A stretch of DNA of 63,718 nt from Acidiferrimicrobium sp. IK (GTDB lineage Bacteria > Actinomycetota > Acidimicrobiia > Acidimicrobiales > Palsa-688). The notes under the pieces are model-generated. The model did not search any database, had not been told where the DNA came from, and saw nothing but the letters and a program-made list of their open reading frames with translations. Positions 28,889-37,719 of the stretch are shown piece after piece (positions within the stretch are counted from its first letter, which is position 1; the number at the start of each line of letters is the position of its first letter). The stretch is taken from positions 1 through 63,718 of the forward strand of contig NZ_JAIMCB010000011.1 in the NCBI RefSeq assembly GCF_025499425.1, read 5' to 3'. A program made the position numbers and the translations under genes.

Positions 28889-29779
28889 TCAGCCCACGAT
28901 GTCGATCGGCGTCCCCACCGGGAGGACCGCGAGCTGGGCCAAGTCGGCGTCGTGGAGCCGGATGCAGCCGTGGGAGACCCGGGCGCCGGTCGTGCCGATC
29001 TCGGCGTCGGCCCCGGCGGTGATCGGCCCGTGGATGGCGATGATCGCATCGCCGGAACCCTCCCAACTCTGGATGGCGTCGGAATGGGCCGAGGTGTCGA
29101 GGATGAGCGGTCCGTAACCGGGCTCCGAGTGGGCCTCGTGCACCGCCACGAAATACTCGCCGGTCACCGTAGGGGTGGCCGCGACGCCGATGCCGGCGGG
29201 GAAGTCCATGATCTGCGCGCCCGAGCGATAGACCATCAAGTGGCGCTTCGATAGGTCGACGACCAGCGCGTAGGGGGTCACGGAGGTCGAGACGGCGTTG
29301 GCCAGTACCCAGGCGGTCGAGCCGTTGGGCCGCGTCGGAAGCCGCACGTCGAGCCACTCGCCCTGGCTGGCGACGACCGGGAGGGTCAGCGGGTAGTGGT
29401 ACCAGGTGCCGACGGTCCCGGCCTGGGCTCCCCCCGGAGCGGCGTACACCGGGATCGTGCCGAGCGGAGTGGCCAGCTCGGTCGAGGTCGGAACGGTGTA
29501 GGCCGGGGCGCTGGCCGGTGGTGCCGGCGGGGAGCTCGCGGGGGTGGTAGCCGGCGCGGCGAGGACGCTCGCGGGAGCAGCGACGGGTTCTGGGGCCAAT
29601 ACGGGTTCAGTCCGGCTAGAGGCAGGGAGCCCGGCGATGGCGGTGGCGCCGGCGGTGACTGCAACGGCGAGCGCGGCCAAGCCGAGGAGGCGTGCCGCGA
29701 CCTGCTCCCGGGCGGGCCGGCCCTCTAACCCGCTCCTCCTGCCGGCGTGCCCCCGCATCACCTCAAAGGGTCCCCACAT
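28889..29779 (-). CDS. L,D-transpeptidase (YkuD domain)
   Basis: A 296-residue protein with a signal anchor (LLGLAALAVAVTAGATAIAG), a Pro/Ala-rich linker, an SH3-like middle part and a C-terminal YkuD domain with the catalytic signature AIHG ... SHGCIRLHD. It makes 3-3 peptidoglycan cross-links or attaches proteins in the periplasm-like space. ATG 29779 lies eight bases after TACCCT; a second in-frame ATG (29758) follows within a 21-base tandem copy of the same start region. Confidence 0.9.
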   Translation of the reverse strand: MWGPFEVMRGHAGRRSGLEGRPAREQVAARLLGLAALAVAVTAGATAIAGLPASSRTEPVLAPEPVAAPASVLAAPATTPASSPPAPPASAPAYTVPTSTELATPLGTIPVYAAPGGAQAGTVGTWYHYPLTLPVVASQGEWLDVRLPTRPNGSTAWVLANAVSTSVTPYALVVDLSKRHLMVYRSGAQIMDFPAGIGVAATPTVTGEYFVAVHEAHSEPGYGPLILDTSAHSDAIQSWEGSGDAIIAIHGPITAGADAEIGTTGARVSHGCIRLHDADLAQLAVLPVGTPIDIVG

Positions 29780-29798
29780 CACCTCAAAGGGTACTGGT
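29757..29798. repeat. 21-base tandem duplication of a translation start region
   Basis: On the minus strand the string ACCCTTTGAGGTGATG occurs twice, 21 bases apart, each ending in an in-frame ATG of the L,D-transpeptidase gene. Confidence 0.85.
29788..29793 (-). promoter_or_regulatory. Putative -10 box, L,D-transpeptidase
   Basis: Minus-strand TACCCT, eight bases before ATG 29779. The second copy of the repeat has GACCCT instead. Confidence 0.4.
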
Positions 29799-29879
29799 AA
29801 GCATCTGCTGGCGCGGTAGCCCCGCGCCTCGCCGGGCGGGCCCGCGGGACAGGCAACGCCGCCGGCAGCAGCTCAACGC

Positions 29880-29885
29880 TACGGT
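29880..29885 (+). promoter_or_regulatory. Putative -10 box, second SCO6745-family gene
   Basis: TACGGT ends eight bases before GTG 29894. Confidence 0.4.
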
Positions 29886-29893
29886 GCGGGGTC

Positions 29894-30649
29894 GTGACCA
29901 ACGCAGCGCTCATCGAACCTGTCAGCACCCTGCTCGGCGGCGCGGGAGGGGCCTGGTACTTCACCCCCGAGACGCTGGCCGCGGGCAAGGCAGTAGGGCT
30001 CGACGGAAGCCGGTTTTACTTCGTCGGCCGCGGCAGCGTGCTGGGTCGGGTGGACTGGCGGGTGGTGGCCAGCGCGTTCGGTTACTTCTCGCCGTCGATC
30101 CTGGAGAAAATGTGGACGACGGGTCTCCAGCGCTGCGAGCTGGAGACGGCGCGGACCGCTCACCTCGACGCCCTGGCCGACTTCGGCCGTCTCCGCTTGA
30201 GCGACGCCACCGGCCTCGAAGGGTTCTGCTCCGCCGCGGAGCTCCTGGTCGACGCCGCCTCCCGGGACTTCAGCGGCTTGACCCTCTTCGCGGGCTACGC
30301 GGCCCAGCCCGTCCCTGAGGACGTCCCGGCCCGCGCCATGCACCTCACCGCGGTGCTGCGGGAGCTGCGGGGGTCGGCCCACCTAACCGCGGTGGTCGCG
30401 GCCGGGCTGGCCACCCCCGTCGCCCACATCATCCGCCGTCCCGACGCCTTGTCGATGTTCGGCTGGCGGGAGGGGGAGATCCCCGAGCCCACCGAGGATG
30501 ATCATCGCCGTCTGGCGGACGCCGACCGGATGACCGACGCCCTCCTCGAGCGGTTCTATGACGCCCTGGAACCGAACCAGGCGGCCGCCCTCCTGGCGGG
30601 AGCGGAGGCGATCGTGGACGCCATCGGCCGGGACGCGGCGCACCTGTGA
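29894..30649 (+). CDS. SCO6745-family protein (second copy)
   Basis: A 251-residue protein sharing the order of motifs of the family: GAWYFTPETLAAGKAVGL, then FYFVGRGSVLGRVDW, then AFGYFSPSIL. It is diverged from the copy at 15501-16361 and lacks its first 10-15 residues. It is cytoplasmic, helical and of unknown function. It may be co-transcribed with the exonuclease gene 52 bases downstream. Confidence 0.68.
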   Translation: MTNAALIEPVSTLLGGAGGAWYFTPETLAAGKAVGLDGSRFYFVGRGSVLGRVDWRVVASAFGYFSPSILEKMWTTGLQRCELETARTAHLDALADFGRLRLSDATGLEGFCSAAELLVDAASRDFSGLTLFAGYAAQPVPEDVPARAMHLTAVLRELRGSAHLTAVVAAGLATPVAHIIRRPDALSMFGWREGEIPEPTEDDHRRLADADRMTDALLERFYDALEPNQAAALLAGAEAIVDAIGRDAAHL

Positions 30650-30701
30650 CGGCGCACCTGTGATCACGTGCCTGTGATGGCCCCACAGTGACGGCCCGCC
30701 G

Positions 30702-31577
30702 GTGAAGGTCCACCTGGTCGACGGGACCTACGAGCTTTTCCGCCACTTCTTCGCCCTGCCGTCCCACCGGACGGCAGCAGGGGAGGAGGTCGCGGCGACC
30801 CGAGGCGTGCTCGGGTCGGTCCTCGGCCTGCTCGGCGAGGCCACCCACATCGGGGTGGCCACCGACCACGTCATCGAGTCCTGGCGCAACGAGCGATGGC
30901 CCGGGTACAAGACCGGCGCCGGCGTCGACCCGTCCCTCGTCGCGCAGTTCCCGCTGCTCGAGGATGTCCTGTCGGCACTGGGCGTGGTGGTCTGGCCGAT
31001 GGTCGAGTGGGAGGCCGACGACGCCCTGGCCAGCGCGGCCAAAGTGGCGGCCGCGGACCCCGTCGTCGACCAGGTGCTGATCTGCACGCCGGACAAGGAT
31101 CTAGGGCAGTGCGTGACCGGCACCCGAGTCGTGCAGCTGGACCGCAGGCGCCGGCAGGTCCTCGACGCGGACGGCATCCGGGCCAAGTTCGGGGTGGACC
31201 CCAAGTCGATCCCCGACTACCTGGCGCTGGTCGGTGACAGCGCCGACGGGTTTCCTGGCCTGCCGGGGTGGGGCGCCAAGTCGTCGGCCACGGTCCTGGC
31301 CCGCTTCGGCACCCTGGAGGAGATCCCCGCCCGAGGCCAGGATTGGCATTTGAACGTTCGCAACGCCGGTGTGCTGGCAGCCACGCTGGCCGAGCGACGG
31401 GACCTGGCGCTCCTGTTCAAGGAGCTGGCCACCTTGGTCACCGACCCGCCGGTCATCGCAGGCGTCGCGGAACTGCGATGGGAAGGCCCCGAGAGCGGGT
31501 TCGGGGCGCTCTGCGAGCGGATCGACGCCCCCGAGATGCTTCAGCGGGCTGAGCGCCTGGCCGCCGCCAGGGCCTGA
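30702..31577 (+). CDS. 5'-3' exonuclease (PolA N-terminal / FEN-like)
   Basis: A 291-residue stand-alone FEN-family nuclease without a polymerase domain. Acidic metal ligands are in HLVDGTYELFRHFF, WEADDALAS, ICTPDKDLGQCV and LVGDSADGFPGLPGWGAKS (the helix-hairpin-helix region). It would remove RNA primers or cut flaps. GTG 30702 was chosen; no ribosome site is obvious. Confidence 0.88.
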   Translation: MKVHLVDGTYELFRHFFALPSHRTAAGEEVAATRGVLGSVLGLLGEATHIGVATDHVIESWRNERWPGYKTGAGVDPSLVAQFPLLEDVLSALGVVVWPMVEWEADDALASAAKVAAADPVVDQVLICTPDKDLGQCVTGTRVVQLDRRRRQVLDADGIRAKFGVDPKSIPDYLALVGDSADGFPGLPGWGAKSSATVLARFGTLEEIPARGQDWHLNVRNAGVLAATLAERRDLALLFKELATLVTDPPVIAGVAELRWEGPESGFGALCERIDAPEMLQRAERLAAARA

Positions 31578-31696
31578 CGGCTCACCCTGGGCTGACACCA
31601 TGCCCGGGCCTGACGCCGCCGCCCTGGCTGAATCCCCGACCGGACCCAACGCCGCCGGCCGGACCCAACGCCGCCGACCTGGCCTGAAGCTCCGGC

Positions 31697-31770
31697 CGCC
31701 CCCGACGTAACGGCCGGACCCGACGTAACGGCCGGACCCGACGTAACGGCGGCCGGTCCCGACCTAACGG
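31697..31770. repeat. Tandem repeat, period 18, about four copies
   Basis: Units of CCCGACGTAACGGCCGGA begin at 31701, 31719 and 31737, with a diverged copy to 31770. It lies in the 215-base gap between the exonuclease and aat; the left part of the gap also has a short GGACCCAACGCCGCC duplication. Confidence 0.88.
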
Positions 31771-31792
31771 TCGTGATGCCGCACCCCCGGCC

Positions 31793-32491
31793 CTACCACT
31801 CCACCTGGGCCGGTGCCGCCAACGCCTCTGCCAGCAGCTCGTGGTAGCGGGCTCGGGGAACCTCCACCGCCCCGACGCTTCGCAGGTGGTCGGTGGCCCA
31901 CTGCACGTCGAGCAGCACCGCACCGCCGGCGGCGAGCCGCTCGACCAACCCGACCAGCGCCACCTTGGACGCGTCGCTCGCCCGGTGGAACATCGACTCG
32001 CCGGCGAACAGGCCTCCGATGGCTACCCCGTAGAGGCCGCCGACCAGATCGTCGTCGCGCCAGGCTTCGACGCTGTGCACCCAGCCCAGGCGGTGCAGCT
32101 CCAGGTAGGCGGCCTTGATCCGCCGGTCGATCCAGGCCCCGGGCCGGCGACGATCGGCGCAGGCGTCGATGACCTCGCCGAACGCAGTGTCGACCCGGAC
32201 TTCCATCCGGGCGCAGGACTTGCGCAGCGACCGGCTGATCCGCAGTCCGTCTAGGGGGATGACCCCCCGAGGGTCGGGGGACCACCAGGCCATCAGCCCC
32301 CGTCGGGCCGGCATCGGGAACAGCCCGGCCCGGTAGGCGGCCAGGACCGTTCCCGGCTCCAGGTCGGCGCCGACGCCGATCACCTCCGAGGTACCGGCCG
32401 CGGCGTCGATGGCCTGCGCTCCCTGCGGGAACGCCCACCGGGACGGCGGCGGCTCGACGGGGTGGCGCGGCGGGCGCCTGTGCTCAGCCAT
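31793..32491 (-). CDS. aat: Leucyl/phenylalanyl-tRNA--protein transferase
   Basis: A 232-residue GNAT-fold enzyme that adds Leu or Phe from tRNA to proteins with N-terminal Arg or Lys, marking them for ClpS/ClpAP (N-end rule). Family landmarks: GLFPMPARRGLMAWWSPDPR, GAWIDRRIKAAYLELHRLG, HSVEAW and LVGGLYGVAIGGLFAGESMF. ATG 32491 gives the expected length. Confidence 0.94.
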   Translation of the reverse strand: MAEHRRPPRHPVEPPPSRWAFPQGAQAIDAAAGTSEVIGVGADLEPGTVLAAYRAGLFPMPARRGLMAWWSPDPRGVIPLDGLRISRSLRKSCARMEVRVDTAFGEVIDACADRRRPGAWIDRRIKAAYLELHRLGWVHSVEAWRDDDLVGGLYGVAIGGLFAGESMFHRASDASKVALVGLVERLAAGGAVLLDVQWATDHLRSVGAVEVPRARYHELLAEALAAPAQVEW

Positions 32492-32549
32492 CAGGGCGCG
32501 AGTCTGGCCCACCGGGGCCGAGCCACCCAAGCAGCCGCCCTCGGCCCCG

Positions 32550-32612
32550 ACCGGCCCAGCGCCGGACCAGCCCGGCGCCGGACCGGCCCAGCGCCGGACC
32601 GGCCCGCCCGGC
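32550..32612. repeat. Short GC-rich tandem repeat
   Basis: Three or four imperfect copies of CCGGCCCAGCGCCGGAC, period about 17-18, between aat and the carboxylase gene. Confidence 0.75.
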
Positions 32613-32637
32613 CAGGCGCCCCCGCCCCCGGGCCGGA

Positions 32638-32643
32638 TAGCCT
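32638..32643 (+). promoter_or_regulatory. Putative -10 box, carboxylase mRNA
   Basis: TAGCCT ends eight bases before ATG 32652. Confidence 0.4.
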
Positions 32644-32651
32644 CGGCCCCG

Positions 32652-34301
32652 ATGCCGGAGCAGACGCAAGAGACCCCCGTTACCGACGCCGAGGCCCCCG
32701 CCACCGACGGCGACGCCGTTCCCGCGGACGCCCCCAAGGTGATCCCGACCGGCCACACGATGGCCGAGCGCTTGGAGCAACTGGCGCAGCGCAAAGCCGC
32801 GGCCATCCATGCCGGTCCGCCCCACGCCATCGAGCGCCAGCACTCGAAGGGGAAGATGACCGCCAGGGAGCGGATCGACTACCTCTTAGACGACGGCAGC
32901 TTCCAGGAGCTGGACATGCTGGCCCGGACCCGGGCTCCGGGGACCCCCGAGGACAAGCGGCCCTACACCGACGGGGTGATCACCGGGTTCGGGACCATCG
33001 ACGGACGCAAGGTGTGCCTGTTCAGCCAGGACTTCACCGTCGCCGGCGGGTCCCTTGGCGAGGTGTTCGGCGAGAAGGTCCACAAGATCATGGACCTCGC
33101 CACCACCCTCGGCGTGCCGATGATCGGCATCAACGACGGCGGCGGCGCCAGGGTGCAAGAGGGCGTCGTCGGCCTCCACTACTTCGGCGGCATCTTCAAG
33201 CGCAACGTAGACGCTTCCGGCGTCGTCCCCCAGATCAGCGTGATCATGGGCTCCTGCGCGGGGGGCGCGGTGTACAGCCCGGCGATGACCGACTTCATCT
33301 TCATGGTGCGCGACACCAGCCAGATGTTCATCACCGGGCCCGACGTGGTCAAGACCGTCACCGGCGAGGAGGTCACCCTCGAACAGCTGGGAGGCGCCCT
33401 CACCCACGCCACCAAGTCCGGCGTGGCGACCTTCGTCGCTCCCGACGAGAAGACCTGCCTCGACGAGGTCCGCTACCTGCTCGGCTTCCTTCCCTCCAAC
33501 AACATGGAGGAACCGCCCCGCGTCGACACCGGTGACGACCCCGAGCGTCTCGTGCCCGAGGCCGGCGAGCTGATCCCCGCCAGCCCGAACATGCCCTACG
33601 ACATGAAGAAGGTCATCGCCGCGGTCGTCGACGACGGCGACTTCGTCGAGTACTTCCCGATGTGGGCCATGAACCTGGTGTGCGGTTTCGCCCGCATCGA
33701 CGGCTACGTCGTCGGCATCGTCGGCAACCAGCCGCAAAACCTGGCCGGGGTACTCGACATCGAGAGCTCCGAGAAGGGCGCCCGCTTCGTGCGGACCTGC
33801 GACGGATTCAACATTCCTCTCGTGACCTTCGTGGACGTGCCCGGGTTCATGCCCGGCACCGACCAGGAGTACGGCGGGATCATCCGCCACGGCGCCAAGC
33901 TGCTCTACGCCTACTGCGAGTCGACGGTGCCCCGCATCCAGGTCATCACCCGCAAGGCGTACGGTGGTGCGTACGTGGTCATGAACTCCAAGTCGATCGG
34001 CGCCGACCTGGCCTACGCGTGGCCCTCCGCGGAGCTGGCGGTCATGGGTCCCCAGGGAGCGGTGGACATCGTCTACCGCCGGGAACTGGCCGAGTCGCCC
34101 GACCCCGCCAGCCGCCGGGCGCAGCTGGTGGAGGAGTACACCGAGCGCTTCGCCAACCCTTACCTGGCCGCCGAGCGCGGCTACGTCGACGACGTGATCG
34201 ACCCGGCCGACACCCGCCGCGTCCTGGCCCGCAGCCTGGACCTGCTGCGCACCAAGCGCGAGGAGCTGCCGAAGCGCAAGCACGGGAACATGCCGCTGTG
34301 A
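32652..34301 (+). CDS. pccB: Acyl-CoA carboxylase beta subunit (PccB/AccD5-like)
   Basis: A 549-residue carboxyltransferase subunit. Both crotonase-like halves are complete, with oxyanion Gly motifs GSCAGGAVYSPA and KAYGGAYVVM. It transfers the carboxyl group from biotin to an acyl-CoA, normally propionyl-CoA to give (S)-methylmalonyl-CoA. Position 442 is Val (33975-33977), where propionyl-specific PccB has Asp, so acetyl-CoA or other substrates are possible. It is coupled to the epsilon subunit by a GTGA overlap. The biotin-carrying alpha subunit is not in the window. Confidence 0.92.
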   Translation: MPEQTQETPVTDAEAPATDGDAVPADAPKVIPTGHTMAERLEQLAQRKAAAIHAGPPHAIERQHSKGKMTARERIDYLLDDGSFQELDMLARTRAPGTPEDKRPYTDGVITGFGTIDGRKVCLFSQDFTVAGGSLGEVFGEKVHKIMDLATTLGVPMIGINDGGGARVQEGVVGLHYFGGIFKRNVDASGVVPQISVIMGSCAGGAVYSPAMTDFIFMVRDTSQMFITGPDVVKTVTGEEVTLEQLGGALTHATKSGVATFVAPDEKTCLDEVRYLLGFLPSNNMEEPPRVDTGDDPERLVPEAGELIPASPNMPYDMKKVIAAVVDDGDFVEYFPMWAMNLVCGFARIDGYVVGIVGNQPQNLAGVLDIESSEKGARFVRTCDGFNIPLVTFVDVPGFMPGTDQEYGGIIRHGAKLLYAYCESTVPRIQVITRKAYGGAYVVMNSKSIGADLAYAWPSAELAVMGPQGAVDIVYRRELAESPDPASRRAQLVEEYTERFANPYLAAERGYVDDVIDPADTRRVLARSLDLLRTKREELPKRKHGNMPL

Positions 34302-34486
34302 TCCGTCCGGAGCCGACCGAGGAGGAGGTGGCGGCGATCATCGCCGCCGTGGACGCGCTGTGGCCTCGCCCGGTGCTGGCCGAGGAGGCGCCGCTGGCGA
34401 ACCCGTGGCGCTTCTCGGGCCGGTCGTGGGCACGCCCGCTCACTGCCCGCCGGGATCGGCCGTGGCTGACCTACCCGCCGGGGTAG
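34298..34486 (+). CDS. Acyl-CoA carboxylase epsilon subunit
   Basis: A 62-residue protein with the family pattern PEPTEEEVAAIIAAVDALWP near the start and ANPWRFSGRSWARP near the end. Such AccE/PccE subunits are special to actinobacteria and stabilise the alpha-beta complex. GTG 34298 overlaps the beta subunit stop by four bases. Its small size makes it easy to miss. Confidence 0.88.
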   Translation: MIRPEPTEEEVAAIIAAVDALWPRPVLAEEAPLANPWRFSGRSWARPLTARRDRPWLTYPPG

Positions 34487-35526
34487 CTGCCTCAGGAGGT
34501 GGAGAAAGGGGCGACTGGGAGCTGACGACCGTCGCCGACGACGAGGCCGTCTTCTTCCGGGGGGCCGAGGTTCGGCGCATGGAGGGCCTGGAACCGGGAC
34601 GCACGTACCGCGCCTTCGGGCAGGAGTTCACCACGCTGCCCCGCCCGCCGGGGGAGCGACTGGCCACCGTGGCCACGGTCAACGACGTCCACTTCGGGGA
34701 GACCGTCGCCGGCCACATCGAGGGCATGGACATCGGCCCGGTGATGCGCAGTGCCCCCGGGGAGCGCCCCTACCCGGAGGTCATGAACTCCGCCGCGGTC
34801 GCCGAGATCGCCTCCCTGCGCCCCGACGCGGTGGTGGCCAAAGGGGACCTGACCGCCACCGGCACCCCCGAGGAGTACGCCGCTTTCGAGGGGTGCTACC
34901 GGCCGGTGTTCGGCGACCGGCTGTTCGTCACTCGCGGCAACCACGACAACCGGGCGGCGGGTGCCGCGTTCGACTGCCCCCCGGCTCAGCGCATCGACGT
35001 GCCCGGGGCGGTCCTGGCCCTGCTCGACACCTCCCGGCCGGGGCAGGGCGGAGGGGCGCTGGACCAGCGGCAGCTCGACTGGCTCGACGACCTGGCGGCC
35101 GGGCTCGACGTGCCGCTGCTGGTGTTCGGACACCATCCGTGCTGGCAGGACCTCCCCGGCGACTGGGCCGGGGAGGGCGCCAGCTTGGACCCCGCCTCCT
35201 CCGCGGCCCTGGTCGCTCTCGCGGCCCGCCGCCCCGCGGTGGTCGGGTACGCGGCCGGGCACACCCACCGCAACCGGGTCCGGTACTTCCCCGAGACGGG
35301 GACCGCGCCGTTCATCGAGGTCGCGTGCGTCAAGGACTTCCCTGGCAGCTGGGCCGAGTATCGGGTGTTCGAGGGGGGGATCCTGCAGGTTCACCGCCGT
35401 CTGAGCCGTCCCGAGGCGGTGGCCTGGAGCGAGCAGTGCCGGGCCATGGTCTTCGGCCTTTACCCTCAGTACGCGTTCGGCGCGCTTGGTGAACGGTGCC
35501 TGGCGTTACCCCCACGCTGGGGATGA
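34462..35526 (+). CDS. Calcineurin-like metallophosphoesterase
   Basis: A 354-residue protein with the five metal motifs in order: NDVHFGE, KGDLTATG, RGNHDN, GHHP and GHTHRNR. It resembles the cAMP phosphodiesterase (CpdA/Icc) or purple-acid-like group in layout. No signal peptide is clear. GTG 34462 is the nearest start and overlaps the epsilon gene by 25 bases; an AGGAGGTGG at 34494-34502 is not followed by a usable start codon in frame, so the true start is uncertain. Confidence 0.8.
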   Translation: MADLPAGVAASGGGERGDWELTTVADDEAVFFRGAEVRRMEGLEPGRTYRAFGQEFTTLPRPPGERLATVATVNDVHFGETVAGHIEGMDIGPVMRSAPGERPYPEVMNSAAVAEIASLRPDAVVAKGDLTATGTPEEYAAFEGCYRPVFGDRLFVTRGNHDNRAAGAAFDCPPAQRIDVPGAVLALLDTSRPGQGGGALDQRQLDWLDDLAAGLDVPLLVFGHHPCWQDLPGDWAGEGASLDPASSAALVALAARRPAVVGYAAGHTHRNRVRYFPETGTAPFIEVACVKDFPGSWAEYRVFEGGILQVHRRLSRPEAVAWSEQCRAMVFGLYPQYAFGALGERCLALPPRWG

Positions 35527-35575
35527 GATTGTGGATTACCGGGGGACGGGCGCGGGAAAAGTACGCCGCCTCCCG

Positions 35576-37558
35576 CTACCCGCCGGCGGCCGATGTCCGC
35601 TCGACCAGGTCCGCCAGCTCGGCCATGATGCCCGTCAGGTGGAAGTCCTTCGGTGTGTAGACCGCGGCGACGCCGCTGGCGATCATGGCCTTCTCGTCCT
35701 CGGGCGGGATGATCCCGCCGACCACGAGCGGGGCGTCGACGCCGTGGGCGCGGAGGCGGTCGAGCACGTCGGCGGCCAGGCCCAGATGCGAGCCGGACAG
35801 GATCGACAGGCCGACCAGGTCGACGTCCTCGTCGCGCGCGACTGCGGCGATCTGCTCGGGGGTCTGGCGGATCCCCTGGTAGATGACCTCGAAGCCGGCG
35901 TCGCGGGCGGCCACCGCGATCTGCTCCGCTCCGTTGGAGTGCCCGTCGAGGCCCGGCTTGGCGACCAGCACCCGGGCAGGGCCGCCCCGCCGCGCAGCCA
36001 ACGCCTGGACCCGAGCCCGAACGGCGTCCATCCCTGCCGCCGCCGACGCCGCCGCCCGGGCCGTGCCGATGCCCGTCGGGGCCCGGTACTCGCCCCACAC
36101 CTCCCGCAGCGCGCCCGCCCACTCGCCGGTCGTGCCGCCGGCGCGGGCCAAGGCGATGGTCGGCTCCATCAGGTTGCCGGTGCCCGCCGCGGTCGCCCGC
36201 AGCTGGTCCAGGGCCCGGGCCACCGCGTCGCGGTCGCGCCCCGCCCGCCACTCCGCCACGTCCTCGACCAGGGCCGCCTCGACGGCGGGATCGACGCGCA
36301 GGATCGACTCCTCGCCCCCTAGCGGCGACGGCTCGGTGGTGGTGAAACGGTTGACCCCCACCACGGGAAGCTCCCCGGACTCGATGGCCCGGGTCCTCGC
36401 CGACTGGCTGGCGACCAGCCGGCGCTTCATTTCTCCGACTGCTTCGAACGCACCACCGAGCTGCAGGATCTCGTCGAGCTCGGCACCGGCCTGCTCCACC
36501 AGCGCCGCGGTCCGGCCCTCGATCACGTGGGACCCAGCGAAGATATCGTCGTACTCGAGCAGGTCGGTCTCGAACGCCAGGATCTGCTGGATGCGCAGCG
36601 ACCACTGCTGGTCCCAGGGGTGGGGGAGCCCGAGCGCTTCGTTCCACGCCGGCAGCTGCAGGGCCCGGGCCCGGGCGTCGCGTGAGAGGGTAACGCCGAG
36701 CGCTTCGAGGACGATGCGGGGGACGTTGTTCTCCGGCTGCTGCTCGGTGAGGCCCAGCGAGTTGACCTGCACGCCGTAACGGAACCGGCGCAGCTTCGGG
36801 TCGCTCACCCCGTAGCGCTCCTTGCAGATGCGGTCCCACATCTGGGTGAACGCCCGCATCTTGCACACCTCCTCCACGAAGCGGATCCCGGCGTTGCAGA
36901 AAAACGAGATCCGACCGACCACCTCCGGGAAGTCCTCGGGCGCGACCTGACCCGACTCCCGGACCCCGTCGAGGACCCCGACCGCGGTCGCCAGCGCGAA
37001 CGCCAGCTCCTGCTCAGGGGTGGCCCCGGCCTCCTGCAGGTGGTAGCTGCAGACGTTGATCGGGTTCCACTTCGGGGCGTGGCGGACCGTCCAGGCGATG
37101 GTGTCGACGGTGAGGCGCCGGCTCGGTTCCGGGCCGAAGATGTAGGTGCCCCGGGAGAGGTACTCCTTGACGATGTCGTTTTGGGTCGTCCCGGCCAGCG
37201 CGCTGGCGTCCACGCCGGTCTCCGCCGCGTGGGCGACGTAGAGCGCCAGCAGCCACGCCGCGGTGGCGTTGATCGTCATCGACGTGTTCATCTCGTCGAC
37301 GGGGATGCCGTCCATCAGCTGGCGCATGTGGCCCAGGTGGACGACGGGAACCCCGACCTTGCCGACCTCCCCCGCGGCCTGGGGGTGGTCGGGGTCGTAG
37401 CCGGTCTGGGTCGGCAGGTCGAAGGCGATCGACAGGCCGGTCTGACCCTTGGCCAGGTTGGTGCGGTAAAGCTCGTTGGACGCCCTGGCGCTGGAATGGC
37501 CCGAGTAGGTCCGCATGACCCAAGGCCGGTCGGGCTGGCGGGGCTCGATGGTGGTCAT
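35576..37558 (-). CDS. meaA: Ethylmalonyl-CoA mutase-like protein (MeaA family)
   Basis: A 660-residue B12-dependent acyl-CoA mutase with the TIM barrel (to about 500) and the cobalamin domain (about 525-655, GLDGHSNG giving the lower-ligand His) in one chain. The opening RPWVMRTYSGHSSARASNEL, the FDLPTQTGYD motif and the length match MeaA / ethylmalonyl-CoA mutase, not the MutA/MutB methylmalonyl-CoA mutase. It converts ethylmalonyl-CoA to methylsuccinyl-CoA in acetate assimilation. ATG 37558 is preferred over ATG 37573. No ribosome site is evident. Confidence 0.9.
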   Translation of the reverse strand: MTTIEPRQPDRPWVMRTYSGHSSARASNELYRTNLAKGQTGLSIAFDLPTQTGYDPDHPQAAGEVGKVGVPVVHLGHMRQLMDGIPVDEMNTSMTINATAAWLLALYVAHAAETGVDASALAGTTQNDIVKEYLSRGTYIFGPEPSRRLTVDTIAWTVRHAPKWNPINVCSYHLQEAGATPEQELAFALATAVGVLDGVRESGQVAPEDFPEVVGRISFFCNAGIRFVEEVCKMRAFTQMWDRICKERYGVSDPKLRRFRYGVQVNSLGLTEQQPENNVPRIVLEALGVTLSRDARARALQLPAWNEALGLPHPWDQQWSLRIQQILAFETDLLEYDDIFAGSHVIEGRTAALVEQAGAELDEILQLGGAFEAVGEMKRRLVASQSARTRAIESGELPVVGVNRFTTTEPSPLGGEESILRVDPAVEAALVEDVAEWRAGRDRDAVARALDQLRATAAGTGNLMEPTIALARAGGTTGEWAGALREVWGEYRAPTGIGTARAAASAAAGMDAVRARVQALAARRGGPARVLVAKPGLDGHSNGAEQIAVAARDAGFEVIYQGIRQTPEQIAAVARDEDVDLVGLSILSGSHLGLAADVLDRLRAHGVDAPLVVGGIIPPEDEKAMIASGVAAVYTPKDFHLTGIMAELADLVERTSAAGG

Positions 37559-37705
37559 GGGACAGTCTCGCACGGAGCGCCACGCACCGGCTCAGGCGAG
37601 CGTCCCCTACTGCCGATACCATCGGTGCGTCCCGGAGAAGGGGACTCCGCCCCGGCCGCGCGGGGATCGGGCCCGGGGCCCGGTCCCCGTCGTTGCCCGG
37701 GCGGT

Positions 37706-37711
37706 TACGGT
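37706..37711 (+). promoter_or_regulatory. Putative -10 box, methyltransferase-S51 operon
   Basis: TACGGT ends eight bases before ATG 37720 and favours that start. Confidence 0.35.
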
Positions 37712-37719
37712 GTTCGCCG

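Noticed and set aside
32409..32651. An 81-codon N-terminal extension of the carboxylase
   Set aside because: It is Pro/Gly/Ala-rich, overlaps the divergent aat gene and the tandem repeat, and the promoter-like box supports ATG 32652.
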